Assembly: GCA_964645785.1 (NCBI GenBank)
Contig: CAZYAV010000011.1
Location: 1 to 57,035 of the forward strand
Source of the DNA: CALWZE01 sp964645785
GTDB lineage: Bacteria > Bacillota > Clostridia > Oscillospirales > Ruminococcaceae
Length of the DNA: 57,035 bases
Direction of reading: 5' to 3'
The number at the start of each line of letters is the position of its first letter. Position 1 is the stretch's first letter. The notes beneath the pieces are model-generated. The model was not told where the DNA came from. It searched no databases and saw only the letters and a program-made list of their open reading frames with translations. Position numbers and translations under genes: made by a program. Shown here one piece after another: positions 17,642 through 25,336 of this stretch.

Positions 17642-18121
17642 ACTCCACCTGTCTTGTCCGTTGTTCGGCCGCCGGCCGGCACGCGGCCAATCCGGCGCGG
17701 CGCGCGGAGCAAGCGCGCCCAGAGCCGGAGCTTTTCCGCCATTTTCCAGGAATACACCCCAAGCCGCGGCGGCTCCCCTGCTGCGGCCGGATCAGCCCCG
17801 GGTAAAAATCACAATTCGCCCCCCGCGGCCGCGCCGGTACAATGCCGGTTTGCGCATCTTTTTCCGCGGCTGCCCCGCGCCGGGGAATTCGCCGTTCCAC
17901 GACGCCTGAAACAGCTCTCGCGTTCGCCGAAAGCCGCGCAGACGCGCCGCTTTCTCTGCGGGCATCCGCCCGGAAAGGTGCCGGGCGCATTCCTTTTCCG
18001 GGCGTGCGAGGATACATGAAGAATTACAGTCCGGACAGCCGAAAGCTGTCCGCTTGCAGGCCGCCGCAGCCACACAGGCACGCCCCCGGCCGCAGCCCGG
18101 CGATGTGCCCGCTTCCCCGGC
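17642..18121. other. 480-bp GC-rich spacer
   Basis: No credible gene. One short perfect stem (CGGACAGC, 18033-18040, with 18046-18053) lies 70 bp beyond the nth stop and might be a weak terminator, though it lacks a good T-run. Confidence 0.4.
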
Positions 18122-18751
18122 CTATTTCCCGGCGTTTTCGCACCATTCGGTCAGACAGCAGCGCGCGCAGGTATAGCCCCGCGCCATGCAGACCGCCCGC
18201 CCGTGCAGCACCAGCCGGTGGCAGAAGTCGTTTGCCTTGTCCATCGGCAGGATAGCGCGCAGCTGCTTTTCAACAACGGCGGGGTTGGTGCTGTCCGTCA
18301 GGCCAAAGCGCCCGCACAGCCGGATGCAGTGGGTGTCGCAGACAACGGCGGGCTTGCCGTAAACATCCCCGACAATCAGGTTGGCGGACTTGCGGCCGAC
18401 CCCCGGCAGCTTGAGCAGCTCGTCGATCTCGTCCGGGACGCGGCCGCCGTATTCGTTGACGAGCATCTTCATCGCGGCGCTGATGTCCCGCGCCTTGGAC
18501 GCGCCCAGCCCGCAGGGGCGCACAATCTCCTCGATATCCGCCACATCCGCTTCTGCCAACGCCTGCGCGGAGGGGTATTTTGCAAAAAGGGTCTGGGTCA
18601 CAATGTTCACCCGCGCGTCGGTGCACTGCGCCGCCAGCCGAACCGAGACCAGCAGCTTCCACGCCTCGTCATAGTCGAGCGTGCATTCCGCAAGCGGATA
18701 TTCCGCTTCAAGAGCCTCAACAATTTTTTCGGCTCGTTCTTTTTTGGTCAT
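18122..18751 (-). CDS. nth: endonuclease III (DNA glycosylase/AP lyase)
   Basis: Removes oxidised pyrimidines in base-excision repair. The helix-hairpin-helix LPGVGRKSANLIV carries the catalytic lysine, the catalytic aspartate lies in VVCDTHCIRL, and the C-terminal 4Fe-4S cysteines are spaced C-x6-C-x2-C-x5-C in CMARGYTCARCCLTEWC. 209 residues is normal. ATG 18751 follows AAGGTGG; an upstream in-frame GTG at 18763 is less likely. It is divergent from rarA with back-to-back promoters, joining two DNA-maintenance genes. Confidence 0.96.
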   Translation of the reverse strand: MTKKERAEKIVEALEAEYPLAECTLDYDEAWKLLVSVRLAAQCTDARVNIVTQTLFAKYPSAQALAEADVADIEEIVRPCGLGASKARDISAAMKMLVNEYGGRVPDEIDELLKLPGVGRKSANLIVGDVYGKPAVVCDTHCIRLCGRFGLTDSTNPAVVEKQLRAILPMDKANDFCHRLVLHGRAVCMARGYTCARCCLTEWCENAGK

Positions 18752-18771
18752 GTTCACCACCACCTTGTCGT

Positions 18772-18800
18772 ATTATACCGAAAACGGGCGGCGATTCCAA
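18772..18800 (-). promoter_or_regulatory. promoter of nth
   Basis: Minus strand TTGGAA (18795-18800), 17-bp spacer, TATAAT (18772-18777), about 20 bp before the ATG. Confidence 0.7.
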
Positions 18801-18839
18801 TAGATTTTGCCGGAATTCGCGCGCCGCGCCCCAGGCGGC

Positions 18840-18868
18840 TTGGCCTATTGCCCCGATTTTGGTATAAT
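18840..18868 (+). promoter_or_regulatory. promoter of rarA
   Basis: TTGGCC (18840-18845), 17-bp spacer, TATAAT (18863-18868). It is divergent from the nth promoter 40 bp away. Confidence 0.65.
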
Positions 18869-18961
18869 AGCTGCGTAGCGCGCCGCGCCCGTTGCCCCGG
18901 CAGGCGGCAAAGGCGGGGCGGCCGCGCGTGGAATTCTGCAACATCCGGGGAGGAAACCGAT

Positions 18962-20239
18962 ATGGCGAGGACGCCGCTTGCGCAGCTTTTGCGCCCGACA
19001 ACGCTGGACGAGGTGTTCGGCCAGCGGCATCTGCTGGACAGGGGGCGCGTGTTCCGGGAGATGCTGGAACAGGGGACGCTCCCCAACATGATCTTTTACG
19101 GCCCGTCCGGGGTGGGGAAAACGACGGTTGCGCGGATTATCGCGGGGCAGAGCGGCATGTCGCTGTACAAGCTCAACGGGACGTCCGCCTCCACGGCGGA
19201 CATCAAGGAGGTCATCGCGCAGACCGGCACCCTCGCAGGGGCGGGCGGCGTGCTGCTGTATCTGGACGAGATTCAGTATTTCAACAAAAAGCAGCAGCAG
19301 TCCCTGCTGGAGACGGTGGAGGACGGCTCGATCACCCTGATTGCCAGCACAACCGAAAACCCGTATTTTTATGTCTACAACGCGCTGCTTTCGCGGTGCA
19401 CGGTCTTTGAATTCAAGCCGCTGGAGCGGGAGGACGTGCGCAGCGCGGTCGACCGGGCGTTCACCCTGCTGGAGCAGAGCGAGGGGGTGCGCTACGCGGT
19501 TGAGCCGGCGGCGCGGGAGCAGCTGGCGGCCGCTGCGGGCGGGGATGTGCGCCGCGCGCTCAACGCGGTGGATCTGCTCAGCGCCGCGGCCGCGGAAAGG
19601 GATGGGGTCAAAGCCATCACGGCCGAGGCCGCCGCGCAGGTGACCAGCCGCTCGGCCGCGCGGTATGACCGGGAGGACGACGCGCATTACGACATCCTCT
19701 CCGGGCTGCAAAAATCCATCCGCGGCAGCGACCCCGACGCCGCGCTGCACTATCTCGCGCGGCTGCTGGTGGCGGGCGACCTCATCTCCCCCTGCCGCCG
19801 GCTGATGGTGATTGCGAGCGAGGATATCGGCCTTGCGTACCCGATGGCGGCGGCGATTGTCAAAAGCTGCGTCGACGCGGCGCTCCAGCTCGGGCTGCCG
19901 GAGGCGCGCATTCCGCTTGCGCAGGCGGCGGTTCTGCTTGCAACCGCGCCCAAAAGTAACGCCTCCTATATGGGCATCAACCGCGCGATGGCCGACGTGG
20001 AGGCGGGCAGGTACAGCGACGTGCCCCAGCACCTCAAGGGCACGGGCTACGCGGGCGCGGAAAAGCTCGGCCGCGGCCTGACCTACCAATACGCGCACGA
20101 TTTCCCCAACCACTGGGTGGCGCAGCAGTATCTGCCCGACGCGCTGGTGGGGACGGTGTATTATGAATACGGCGAAAACAAAACCGAGCAGGCCGCAAAG
20201 GCCTACTGGGACGCCATCAAAACAAAGAAAAAGGACTGA
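18962..20239 (+). CDS. rarA: replication-associated recombination protein RarA
   Basis: A clamp-loader-like AAA+ ATPase (MgsA/WRNIP1 family) acting at stalled replication forks. 425 residues: the FGQRHLL box near residue 20, Walker A GPSGVGKT around 48, Walker B LLYLDEIQYF (usually DEIHRF), sensor STTENPYF, then the C-terminal tetramerisation region with RLMVIASEDIGLAYP and PKSNASYMGINRAM. ATG 18962 has GGGGAGGAAA upstream; the frame stays open farther upstream but antisense to nth and without family features. Confidence 0.95.
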   Translation: MARTPLAQLLRPTTLDEVFGQRHLLDRGRVFREMLEQGTLPNMIFYGPSGVGKTTVARIIAGQSGMSLYKLNGTSASTADIKEVIAQTGTLAGAGGVLLYLDEIQYFNKKQQQSLLETVEDGSITLIASTTENPYFYVYNALLSRCTVFEFKPLEREDVRSAVDRAFTLLEQSEGVRYAVEPAAREQLAAAAGGDVRRALNAVDLLSAAAAERDGVKAITAEAAAQVTSRSAARYDREDDAHYDILSGLQKSIRGSDPDAALHYLARLLVAGDLISPCRRLMVIASEDIGLAYPMAAAIVKSCVDAALQLGLPEARIPLAQAAVLLATAPKSNASYMGINRAMADVEAGRYSDVPQHLKGTGYAGAEKLGRGLTYQYAHDFPNHWVAQQYLPDALVGTVYYEYGENKTEQAAKAYWDAIKTKKKD

Positions 20240-20320
20240 CGGCGCAACGCAGCCGCGCGGGATGCGGCGTTTTGCGGGGGAAGCCGCAGGCAGCCGGGGC
20301 GCTTTATGCTGCACTGGGCG
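20240..20320. other. spacer before the tandem array
   Basis: About 80 GC-rich bases after the rarA stop, with no terminator. Confidence 0.4.
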
Positions 20321-20669
20321 CAGGGCTTTGTGTTCGCGGCACGGAGCTGCGCGCTGGGCGCGGAGATTTGCTTGGGGTGCAGGGCTTTGTGCGGGGCGCA
20401 GGGTTTTGTGCGTGAGGTGCGGAGCTTTGCGCACGCGGCGCGGGGCTGTACGCAGGATACGAAGCTATTCGCAGGGCGCAGGGCTTTGTTCGCGGAGCGC
20501 GGAGCTTTGTACATGACCCGCTGGGCGCGGAAATTTGCTCGGGGCGCAAGGTTTTGTCTTCGTGTACGGGGTACAGGGCTTTGCGCGGAATACGGGCTTT
20601 GCGCGTGGCTCGCAGGGCTTTGCTCAGGATTCAGGTTTTTTCGCAAGACACGGCTTTGCACACAGCGCG
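20321..20669. repeat. degenerate tandem array, about 17 units of 19-21 bp
   Basis: Units resemble CAGGGCTTTGTGCGCGGCG and start at 20321, 20342, 20361, 20380, 20399, 20420, 20441, 20460, 20479, 20500, 20528, 20547, 20574, 20593, 20613, 20632 and 20651. Most are 19 or 21 bp; two are longer. The CTTTG core is best kept. Because period and length are not multiples of three, no reading frame repeats and the array is probably non-coding. There are no unique spacers, so it is not CRISPR. Confidence 0.8.
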
Positions 20670-20721
20670 CGGGGCGCTTTTGCCGTGCGGCACGGCAAAA
20701 GGGACGGGCTGCACGGCAAAA

Positions 20722-20756
20722 GGGACGGGCGGCCGTGCGCCGTCCGTCCCTTTTTT
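20722..20756 (+). terminator. terminator downstream of rarA and the array
   Basis: A 12-bp stem (20722-20733 with 20739-20750, one wobble) followed by TTTTTT. The 5' arm and its approach (GCACGGCAAAAGGGACGGGC) occur twice in tandem from about 20691, so the terminator's left half has been duplicated. Confidence 0.8.
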
Positions 20757-20768
20757 GATGGCCTGTGC

Positions 20769-21014
20769 TTACAGGCGGTTTTCCTGGTTCCACTCCCGCA
20801 TCCGGCGCACGTCCTCGTCGTCGACGGCGTTCGCCTCGACCTCTTCGGGCGTGACAAGGCTGCCGGACGGCGCAAGGGTGCCGTCGTATTCGTCGTAGCT
20901 GTCAAAGCCCAGCGAATCCTGCGCGGTCTCGTTATAGCCGTACAGCTCGCGGCGGGTGACCTCTTCCAGCCCGGCCTCCTCCTCCGATTCCGGCCGGTTG
21001 AACCAATCGTCCAT
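20769..21014 (-). CDS. small acidic hypothetical protein
   Basis: 81 residues, strongly acidic, with many Glu/Asp and aromatic residues (MDDWFNRPESEEEAGL; RELYGYNETAQDSLGFDSYD). No signal or membrane segment, so cytoplasmic. ATG 21014 follows AAGGAGG at 8 nt, which is the main support that it is real. Monocistronic, convergent with rarA. I do not recognise the family. Confidence 0.65.
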   Translation of the reverse strand: MDDWFNRPESEEEAGLEEVTRRELYGYNETAQDSLGFDSYDEYDGTLAPSGSLVTPEEVEANAVDDEDVRRMREWNQENRL

Positions 21015-21235
21015 CCATACCACCTCCTTATGGGGATAGTATGCCCGGCCTGGGGCGGCGGATACCCCTGTCAGGTTATGGAAACGCGGCGCGGGCGGTG
21101 TGCGCTGCGGACTCTCCCGGGGTCGGGGCGGGCGGCCATGCGGGCGGAGCAGGGCGCAAAAGCCGCATATTCTGCCCCCAATAAGCGAACCCGCCCCGGG
21201 CGTCCTCTGCCCCGCGCAAAAAGGCCGGCGGGGCG

Positions 21236-21264
21236 TTTACACCGCCGCCGGAATCGGGTATAGT
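21236..21264 (+). promoter_or_regulatory. promoter of cupin-GNAT unit
   Basis: TTTACA (21236-21241), 17-bp spacer, TATAGT (21259-21264), about 30 bp before the cupin start. Confidence 0.6.
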
Positions 21265-21296
21265 CAATATAAAAACAAAGGAGCGAAAAAATCGGT

Positions 21297-21620
21297 ATGT
21301 ATAAAAATATTGAGAAGCAGTGCTGCCTGAAGCTGAAGGAGCTGGTGGAATACCAGCCCGGGCAGGTGGTCAGCAAAACGCTTGTGCAGAACGACCGGGT
21401 AAGCATGACCGTCTTTTCCTTCGACAAAGGCGAGGAAATCTCCACCCACGCGGCGGCCGGGGACGCGATGGTCACCGTGCTGGAGGGGGTCGGGCGCTTT
21501 ACGGTGGGCGGCGAGGTTTTTCTCCTGCACGAGGGGGAGACGCTTGTGATGCCCAAAGATATCCCCCACGCGGTGTTCGGGGAGCAGGCGTTCAAAATGC
21601 AGCTTGTTGTTTCCTATTGA
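21297..21620 (+). CDS. cupin domain protein
   Basis: A single small beta-barrel of 107 residues. Cupin motif 1 is degenerate (STHAAAGDAMVTVLEG, one His rather than HxH) and motif 2 is GETLVMPKDIPHAVFG with one His, so metal binding may be weak or absent. Such stand-alone cupins bind small ligands or act as isomerases; the substrate is unknown. AAAGGAG precedes the ATG. It is 37 bp upstream of a GNAT gene in the same unit. Confidence 0.85.
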   Translation: MYKNIEKQCCLKLKELVEYQPGQVVSKTLVQNDRVSMTVFSFDKGEEISTHAAAGDAMVTVLEGVGRFTVGGEVFLLHEGETLVMPKDIPHAVFGEQAFKMQLVVSY

Positions 21621-21657
21621 CCCGGCCTGTTCCGGGCTGTATTCGGAGGTATGTCAG

Positions 21658-22176
21658 ATGATTCGACTTGCAAATCCGCAGGATCTGGACGCCGTGGCGG
21701 CGAGCTACGACGCGCTGCTTTTGCACGAGCAGGCGCGCGGCGGCCACACCAACTGGGTGCTGGGCGTCTACCCCACCCGGCAGACGGCTGAGGCGGCGCT
21801 GGCCGACGGGGCGCTGTACATTCTGGAGGAAGAGGGTTCGCTGTGCGCCAGCATGATCCTCAACCGGGCGCAGGCCGCGGATTACGCGCGGATCCCGTGG
21901 CAGTTTGACGCCCCGCCGCAGCAGGTCGCCGTGCTGCACACCCTTTGCGTCCCGCCCGACAGGGCAAAGCGCGGGTACGGCCGCCGCATGGTGGAGTTTG
22001 CCCTTGCCCAGGCGCGCGCGCAGGGCTGCGCCGTGCTGCGGCTGGATACCTTTGCCGGCAACGCGCCGGCCGCCGCGCTGTATGAGAAGCTCGGCTTCCG
22101 GCTTGCCGGACGGGCGGAGGTACTGCACCAGGGGGTCATCCGGGAGGAGCTGATCTTTTTTGAAAAGCGGCTCTGA
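21658..22176 (+). CDS. GNAT-family N-acetyltransferase
   Basis: 172 residues. The acetyl-CoA site is visible as LHTLCVPPDRAKRGYGRRMVEF, seen in two parts: beta-strand LHTLCV and the pyrophosphate loop RAKRGYGRRM, followed by ALYEKLGFRLAG. Substrate unknown (small molecule or protein amine). ATG 21658 has GGAGG at 8 nt. Second gene after the cupin and followed by a terminator. Confidence 0.88.
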   Translation: MIRLANPQDLDAVAASYDALLLHEQARGGHTNWVLGVYPTRQTAEAALADGALYILEEEGSLCASMILNRAQAADYARIPWQFDAPPQQVAVLHTLCVPPDRAKRGYGRRMVEFALAQARAQGCAVLRLDTFAGNAPAAALYEKLGFRLAGRAEVLHQGVIREELIFFEKRL

Positions 22177-22205
22177 GCCTTCCCCGCCCGCCGTATCGGT
22201 TCCAT

Positions 22206-22235
22206 GCCCCGCCCCGCTCCCGTGGCGGGGCTTTT
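22206..22235 (+). terminator. terminator of cupin-GNAT unit
   Basis: Stem GCCCCGCC (22206-22213) with GGCGGGGC (22224-22231), followed by TTTT. Confidence 0.75.
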
Positions 22236-22361
22236 CTGCGCCGCCGGTTCGCTTCAAAGCCCGAAGGCGCGGCCGGTCGCCCTGTCCCCCGCTGCCGGCT
22301 TCCGAAAAGCCGTTTACCCGGGAAACCTGGCGGCATGGCGCGCACAGCGGCGCGCCGCAAA

Positions 22362-22390
22362 TTGACATGCCGGAATCTGCCCCATATAAT
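22362..22390 (+). promoter_or_regulatory. consensus sigma-A promoter of the TAXI-GltS gene
   Basis: TTGACA (22362-22367), exactly 17 bp, TATAAT (22385-22390): a perfect match to the consensus, implying strong expression. No obvious operator overlaps it. Confidence 0.9.
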
Positions 22391-22450
22391 TATTGTATGC
22401 ATACACATTAAACCGGCGCACGGATACAAAACGGAAAGGGGATACGGCTC

Positions 22451-24625
22451 ATGAACAACCGGCGAATCGGGGCGATTGTGCTGCTCGCCTGCCTGCTGCT
22501 GGTCTGCCTTGGCGGGTGCGGAAGCGCCAGGCGGACGCTGCGCATCGGCACCGGCGGCGAGGGCGGCGTCTACTACGCCTACGGGAACGCGCTTGCGCCG
22601 CTGCTGGAGGATACGGCCGGCCTTGCGGCGGAGGTGCGTAGCACAACGGGCTCGCAGGCCAATCTGCGGCTGCTGCAAAGCGGCATGATCGACCTCGCCA
22701 TCGTCCAGAGCGACACGCTGCGGGACGCGGCCGAGGGCACGGGCAGCTTTTCGGACGGGGCGCTTGACGGCTACAGCGCGGTGGCGGGGCTTTACACCGA
22801 GGCCTGCCAGATTATCGTGACCGAATCGTCCGGCATCCGCACGGTGGCCGACCTTGCGGGTAAGCGGGTCTCGATTGGCGAGGAGGATTCGGGCGTCACC
22901 CGCAATGCCGAACAGCTGCTGACGGCAAACGGCCTGACCCCCGACCGGATCCTTCTCAGCCGGCTGTCCTTTGCCGACGCCGCCGCGGCGATGGCGCGCG
23001 GCGAGCTGGACGCGTTTTTCTGCACGGCGGGCGCGCCGACAGGCGCGGTGGCCGCCCTTGCCGAGACGACGGACATCCGCCTGCTGTCCATCGACCGGCG
23101 CGCCATCGACCAGCTGACCGGCCTGTACGACTGCTACACCGCCTACACCATCCCCGCCGGAACCTATCCCGGGCAGACGGAGGCGGTGACGACGCTGGGC
23201 GTCCGCGCGGTGCTTGTGGCAAGCGACACGCTGGACGCCGAGACGGTGCAGGCTGTCACCGCGCTGCTGTTCGAGCACAATGCGGACATTCTCGCCGCCG
23301 CCGGCATTGACGCGCCGCTGACCCAGGCCGAGGCGGTGGCGGCCGTCCCGGTCGGGTTCCACCCCGGCGCCGCGGCCTATTACGCGCAGCAGGGCATTTC
23401 GGTGACGGTCAGCGAGCCTGCGCCGGGCAGCCGCTCGTTCCGGCTCTCGATCGACATGTACCAGACGCTGGCGCTGGCGGTTGCGGTGCTCTATCTCGGG
23501 CATTTTCTGCGCAGGCGGATTAAGCTGCTGGAAACTTTCTGCATCCCCGCGCCGGTCATCGGCGGGCTGCTGTTCGCAATCGTCTCCTGCGTGCTCTATT
23601 CCCTGGGCATTGTCGAGCTGACCTTTGACGAGACGCTGCGCAATGTCTGCATGGTCATCTTCTTCACCTCGGTCGGGTTCCAGGCCAACCTCAAGGTGCT
23701 GCGCAGCGGCGGCGTCAGCCTGCTCATTTTCCTCGTCTGCGTCACCCTGCTGATTGCCGCACAGAACGGGCTGGCCATCGGCGCGGCCGGGCTGCTCAGC
23801 GTCGACCCGATGGTGGGCATGTGCACCGGCTCCATCCCGATGGTGGGCGGCCACGGCACCGCCGGCGCGTTCGGCACGGTGCTGGAGGATCTCGGGCTGG
23901 AGGGGGCGACGACCCTGTGTACGGCGGCGGCGACCTTCGGGCTCATCGGCGGCTCGCTGATGGGCGGCCCGCTCGGCAGGCGGCTGATTCTGCGGCACGA
24001 TCTGCTCAAAACCGCCGTCCCGGCCGACGAGGAGCCGCTTGTTTCGGAGGAGAAAAAGCACCGGCGCTCGGCTCGCGGCTACGCGCCCGCGGCCTATCTG
24101 ATCGCCGTCGCGATGGGCATCGGCACCCTGGTGTCCTGGCTGCTGTCCAAAACCGGGATGAGCTTCCCGGTGTACATCGGCGCGATGATTGTGGCCGCCG
24201 TCCTGCGCAACGCCGGCGAATTCTCGGGCAGGTTTGAGGTTCCGATGGGGGAAATCAACGACATCGGCGGCATCTGCCTCTCGCTGTTCCTGGGCATCGC
24301 GATGATTACCCTCAAGCTGTGGCAGTTGGCCGACCTTGCGCTGCCGCTTCTGCTTCTGTTGGCGGCGCAGACACTGCTGATGTACCTGTTTGCCCGCTTT
24401 GTTGTGTTCAACGTGATGGGCAGGGATTACGACGCGGCGGTGCTTGCCGCGGGCACCTGCGGCTTCGGGATGGGCGCAACCCCCAACGCCATGGCCAACA
24501 TGCAGGCGCTGACCGACCGCTATGCCCCCTCGGTCAAGGCATACATCCTTGTGCCGGTTGTTGGCAGCATGTTCGCCGATTTTATAAACAGCCTGGCCAT
24601 CACCTTTTTTATCAATCTGCTGTAA
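22451..24625 (+). CDS. TAXI solute-binding lipoprotein fused to GltS glutamate symporter
   Basis: 724 residues in one frame. Residues 1-23 are a lipoprotein signal (LVCLGGC, Cys23). Residues about 27-318 match the TAXI family of TRAP binding proteins (IGTGGEGGVYYAYGNAL; STTGSQANLRLL; VSIGEEDSGV). After a short linker (SEPAPGSRS), residues about 334-724 match full-length GltS: IPAPVIGGLL, GSIPMVGGHGTAGAFG near 465, and GFGMGATPNAMANMQALT near 671, with about ten hydrophobic helices. GltS proteins import glutamate with sodium and normally work alone; TAXI proteins normally serve TRAP QM subunits, absent here. The natural reading is a binding protein that hands an acidic amino acid, probably glutamate, to its own symporter. 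The ATG has GGAAAGGGG upstream. Confidence 0.92.
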   Translation: MNNRRIGAIVLLACLLLVCLGGCGSARRTLRIGTGGEGGVYYAYGNALAPLLEDTAGLAAEVRSTTGSQANLRLLQSGMIDLAIVQSDTLRDAAEGTGSFSDGALDGYSAVAGLYTEACQIIVTESSGIRTVADLAGKRVSIGEEDSGVTRNAEQLLTANGLTPDRILLSRLSFADAAAAMARGELDAFFCTAGAPTGAVAALAETTDIRLLSIDRRAIDQLTGLYDCYTAYTIPAGTYPGQTEAVTTLGVRAVLVASDTLDAETVQAVTALLFEHNADILAAAGIDAPLTQAEAVAAVPVGFHPGAAAYYAQQGISVTVSEPAPGSRSFRLSIDMYQTLALAVAVLYLGHFLRRRIKLLETFCIPAPVIGGLLFAIVSCVLYSLGIVELTFDETLRNVCMVIFFTSVGFQANLKVLRSGGVSLLIFLVCVTLLIAAQNGLAIGAAGLLSVDPMVGMCTGSIPMVGGHGTAGAFGTVLEDLGLEGATTLCTAAATFGLIGGSLMGGPLGRRLILRHDLLKTAVPADEEPLVSEEKKHRRSARGYAPAAYLIAVAMGIGTLVSWLLSKTGMSFPVYIGAMIVAAVLRNAGEFSGRFEVPMGEINDIGGICLSLFLGIAMITLKLWQLADLALPLLLLLAAQTLLMYLFARFVVFNVMGRDYDAAVLAAGTCGFGMGATPNAMANMQALTDRYAPSVKAYILVPVVGSMFADFINSLAITFFINLL

Positions 24626-24668
24626 AGCCGGCCGCAGGCCGGGCGCAGGAAGGGAGAATCACAGACCA

Positions 24669-24854
24669 ATGAACAAGGAAAAACAGCCGCAGCTGACCGT
24701 CCGGATCGACGACCTTGCGGTTCCGGAAATCCACATCGGCGATACACCCGCGGATCAGGAGCTGGAGGAGGACGCCGAAGAGATTCAGTACGACACGGTG
24801 GCCATTCCCGAATTCCATCCGCACAAGCGGCCAAAGGGGCAAGCCCCGCGCTGA
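24669..24854 (+). CDS. 61-residue protein after TAXI-GltS
   Basis: Small hydrophilic protein, acidic in the middle (ADQELEEDAEEIQYD) and basic at the end (HPHKRPKGQAPR). No signal or membrane helix, so probably cytoplasmic. AGGAAGGGAG lies about 12 nt before the ATG, and a strong terminator follows directly, so it is co-transcribed with the fusion transporter 43 bp upstream. It could be a regulatory partner; the family is not recognised. Confidence 0.6.
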   Translation: MNKEKQPQLTVRIDDLAVPEIHIGDTPADQELEEDAEEIQYDTVAIPEFHPHKRPKGQAPR

Positions 24855-24868
24855 TTTGCGATACCGCA

Positions 24869-24902
24869 GGCGCCCTGCCGGGAAGCTTCCCGGCAGGGCG
24901 CC
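24869..24902 (+). terminator. palindromic terminator of the TAXI-GltS operon
   Basis: A perfect 34-bp palindrome (GGCGCCCTGCCGGGAAG and its complement), followed by GCTTTG. The T-run is weak, but the stem is very stable. Confidence 0.7.
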
Positions 24903-25260
24903 GCTTTGTTCCAGTCCGTCTGTATTGCCGGTTTCTGCGCGGGCTTTGTGCGCGCAGCGCTGCTTTCCACGCACGGCGCAATCACACAGGCCGGGCATTC
25001 GGGCGGGCGCTTTTCCGCCGGCGCGCCGCACTTTCCCGCCGCTTTGTTCCGGCTCGGGGTCGGATTGCCCCGGCGCTGGGCGTTGTGTACCCCTATCGCG
25101 GATTTTTGCGTACATCCCACACCGCCACCGCGCCACACACAGCACAAACCCGCAAGGCTCCGCCTCGCCGCCGGTTCTGTTCCCAGGGGCGGCCGGGCGC
25201 ACAGCCGCTTTAAAACGGGCACCCGCACGGTTCAGCCAGGGCATCCGGCAGCAGCCGACA
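24903..25260. other. GC-rich spacer with one stray repeat unit
   Basis: Nothing coding recognised in this 358-bp stretch. A lone copy of the 20321-20669 array motif, GCGCGGGCTTTGTGCGCGC, sits near 24937-24955. Confidence 0.45.
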
Positions 25261-25293
25261 AAAAAGCCGCCCGCGACAGTTCACGCGGGCGGC
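25261..25293 (-). terminator. terminator of the 25337 gene
   Basis: Stem GCCGCCCGCG (25266-25275) with CGCGGGCGGC (25284-25293), followed on the minus strand by TTTTT. Confidence 0.8.
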
Positions 25294-25336
25294 CGCTGTA
25301 TTGCTGCCCTGCCGGGCAGAAGCCCCGGCGCGGCAG

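Noticed and set aside
20321..20669. CRISPR array
   Set aside because: The repeats are contiguous and degenerate with no unique spacers, and no cas genes are present.
22136..24061. 641-codon minus-strand frame opposite the TAXI-GltS gene
   Set aside because: The plus-strand protein has unmistakable domains; this one is compositionally biased noise.
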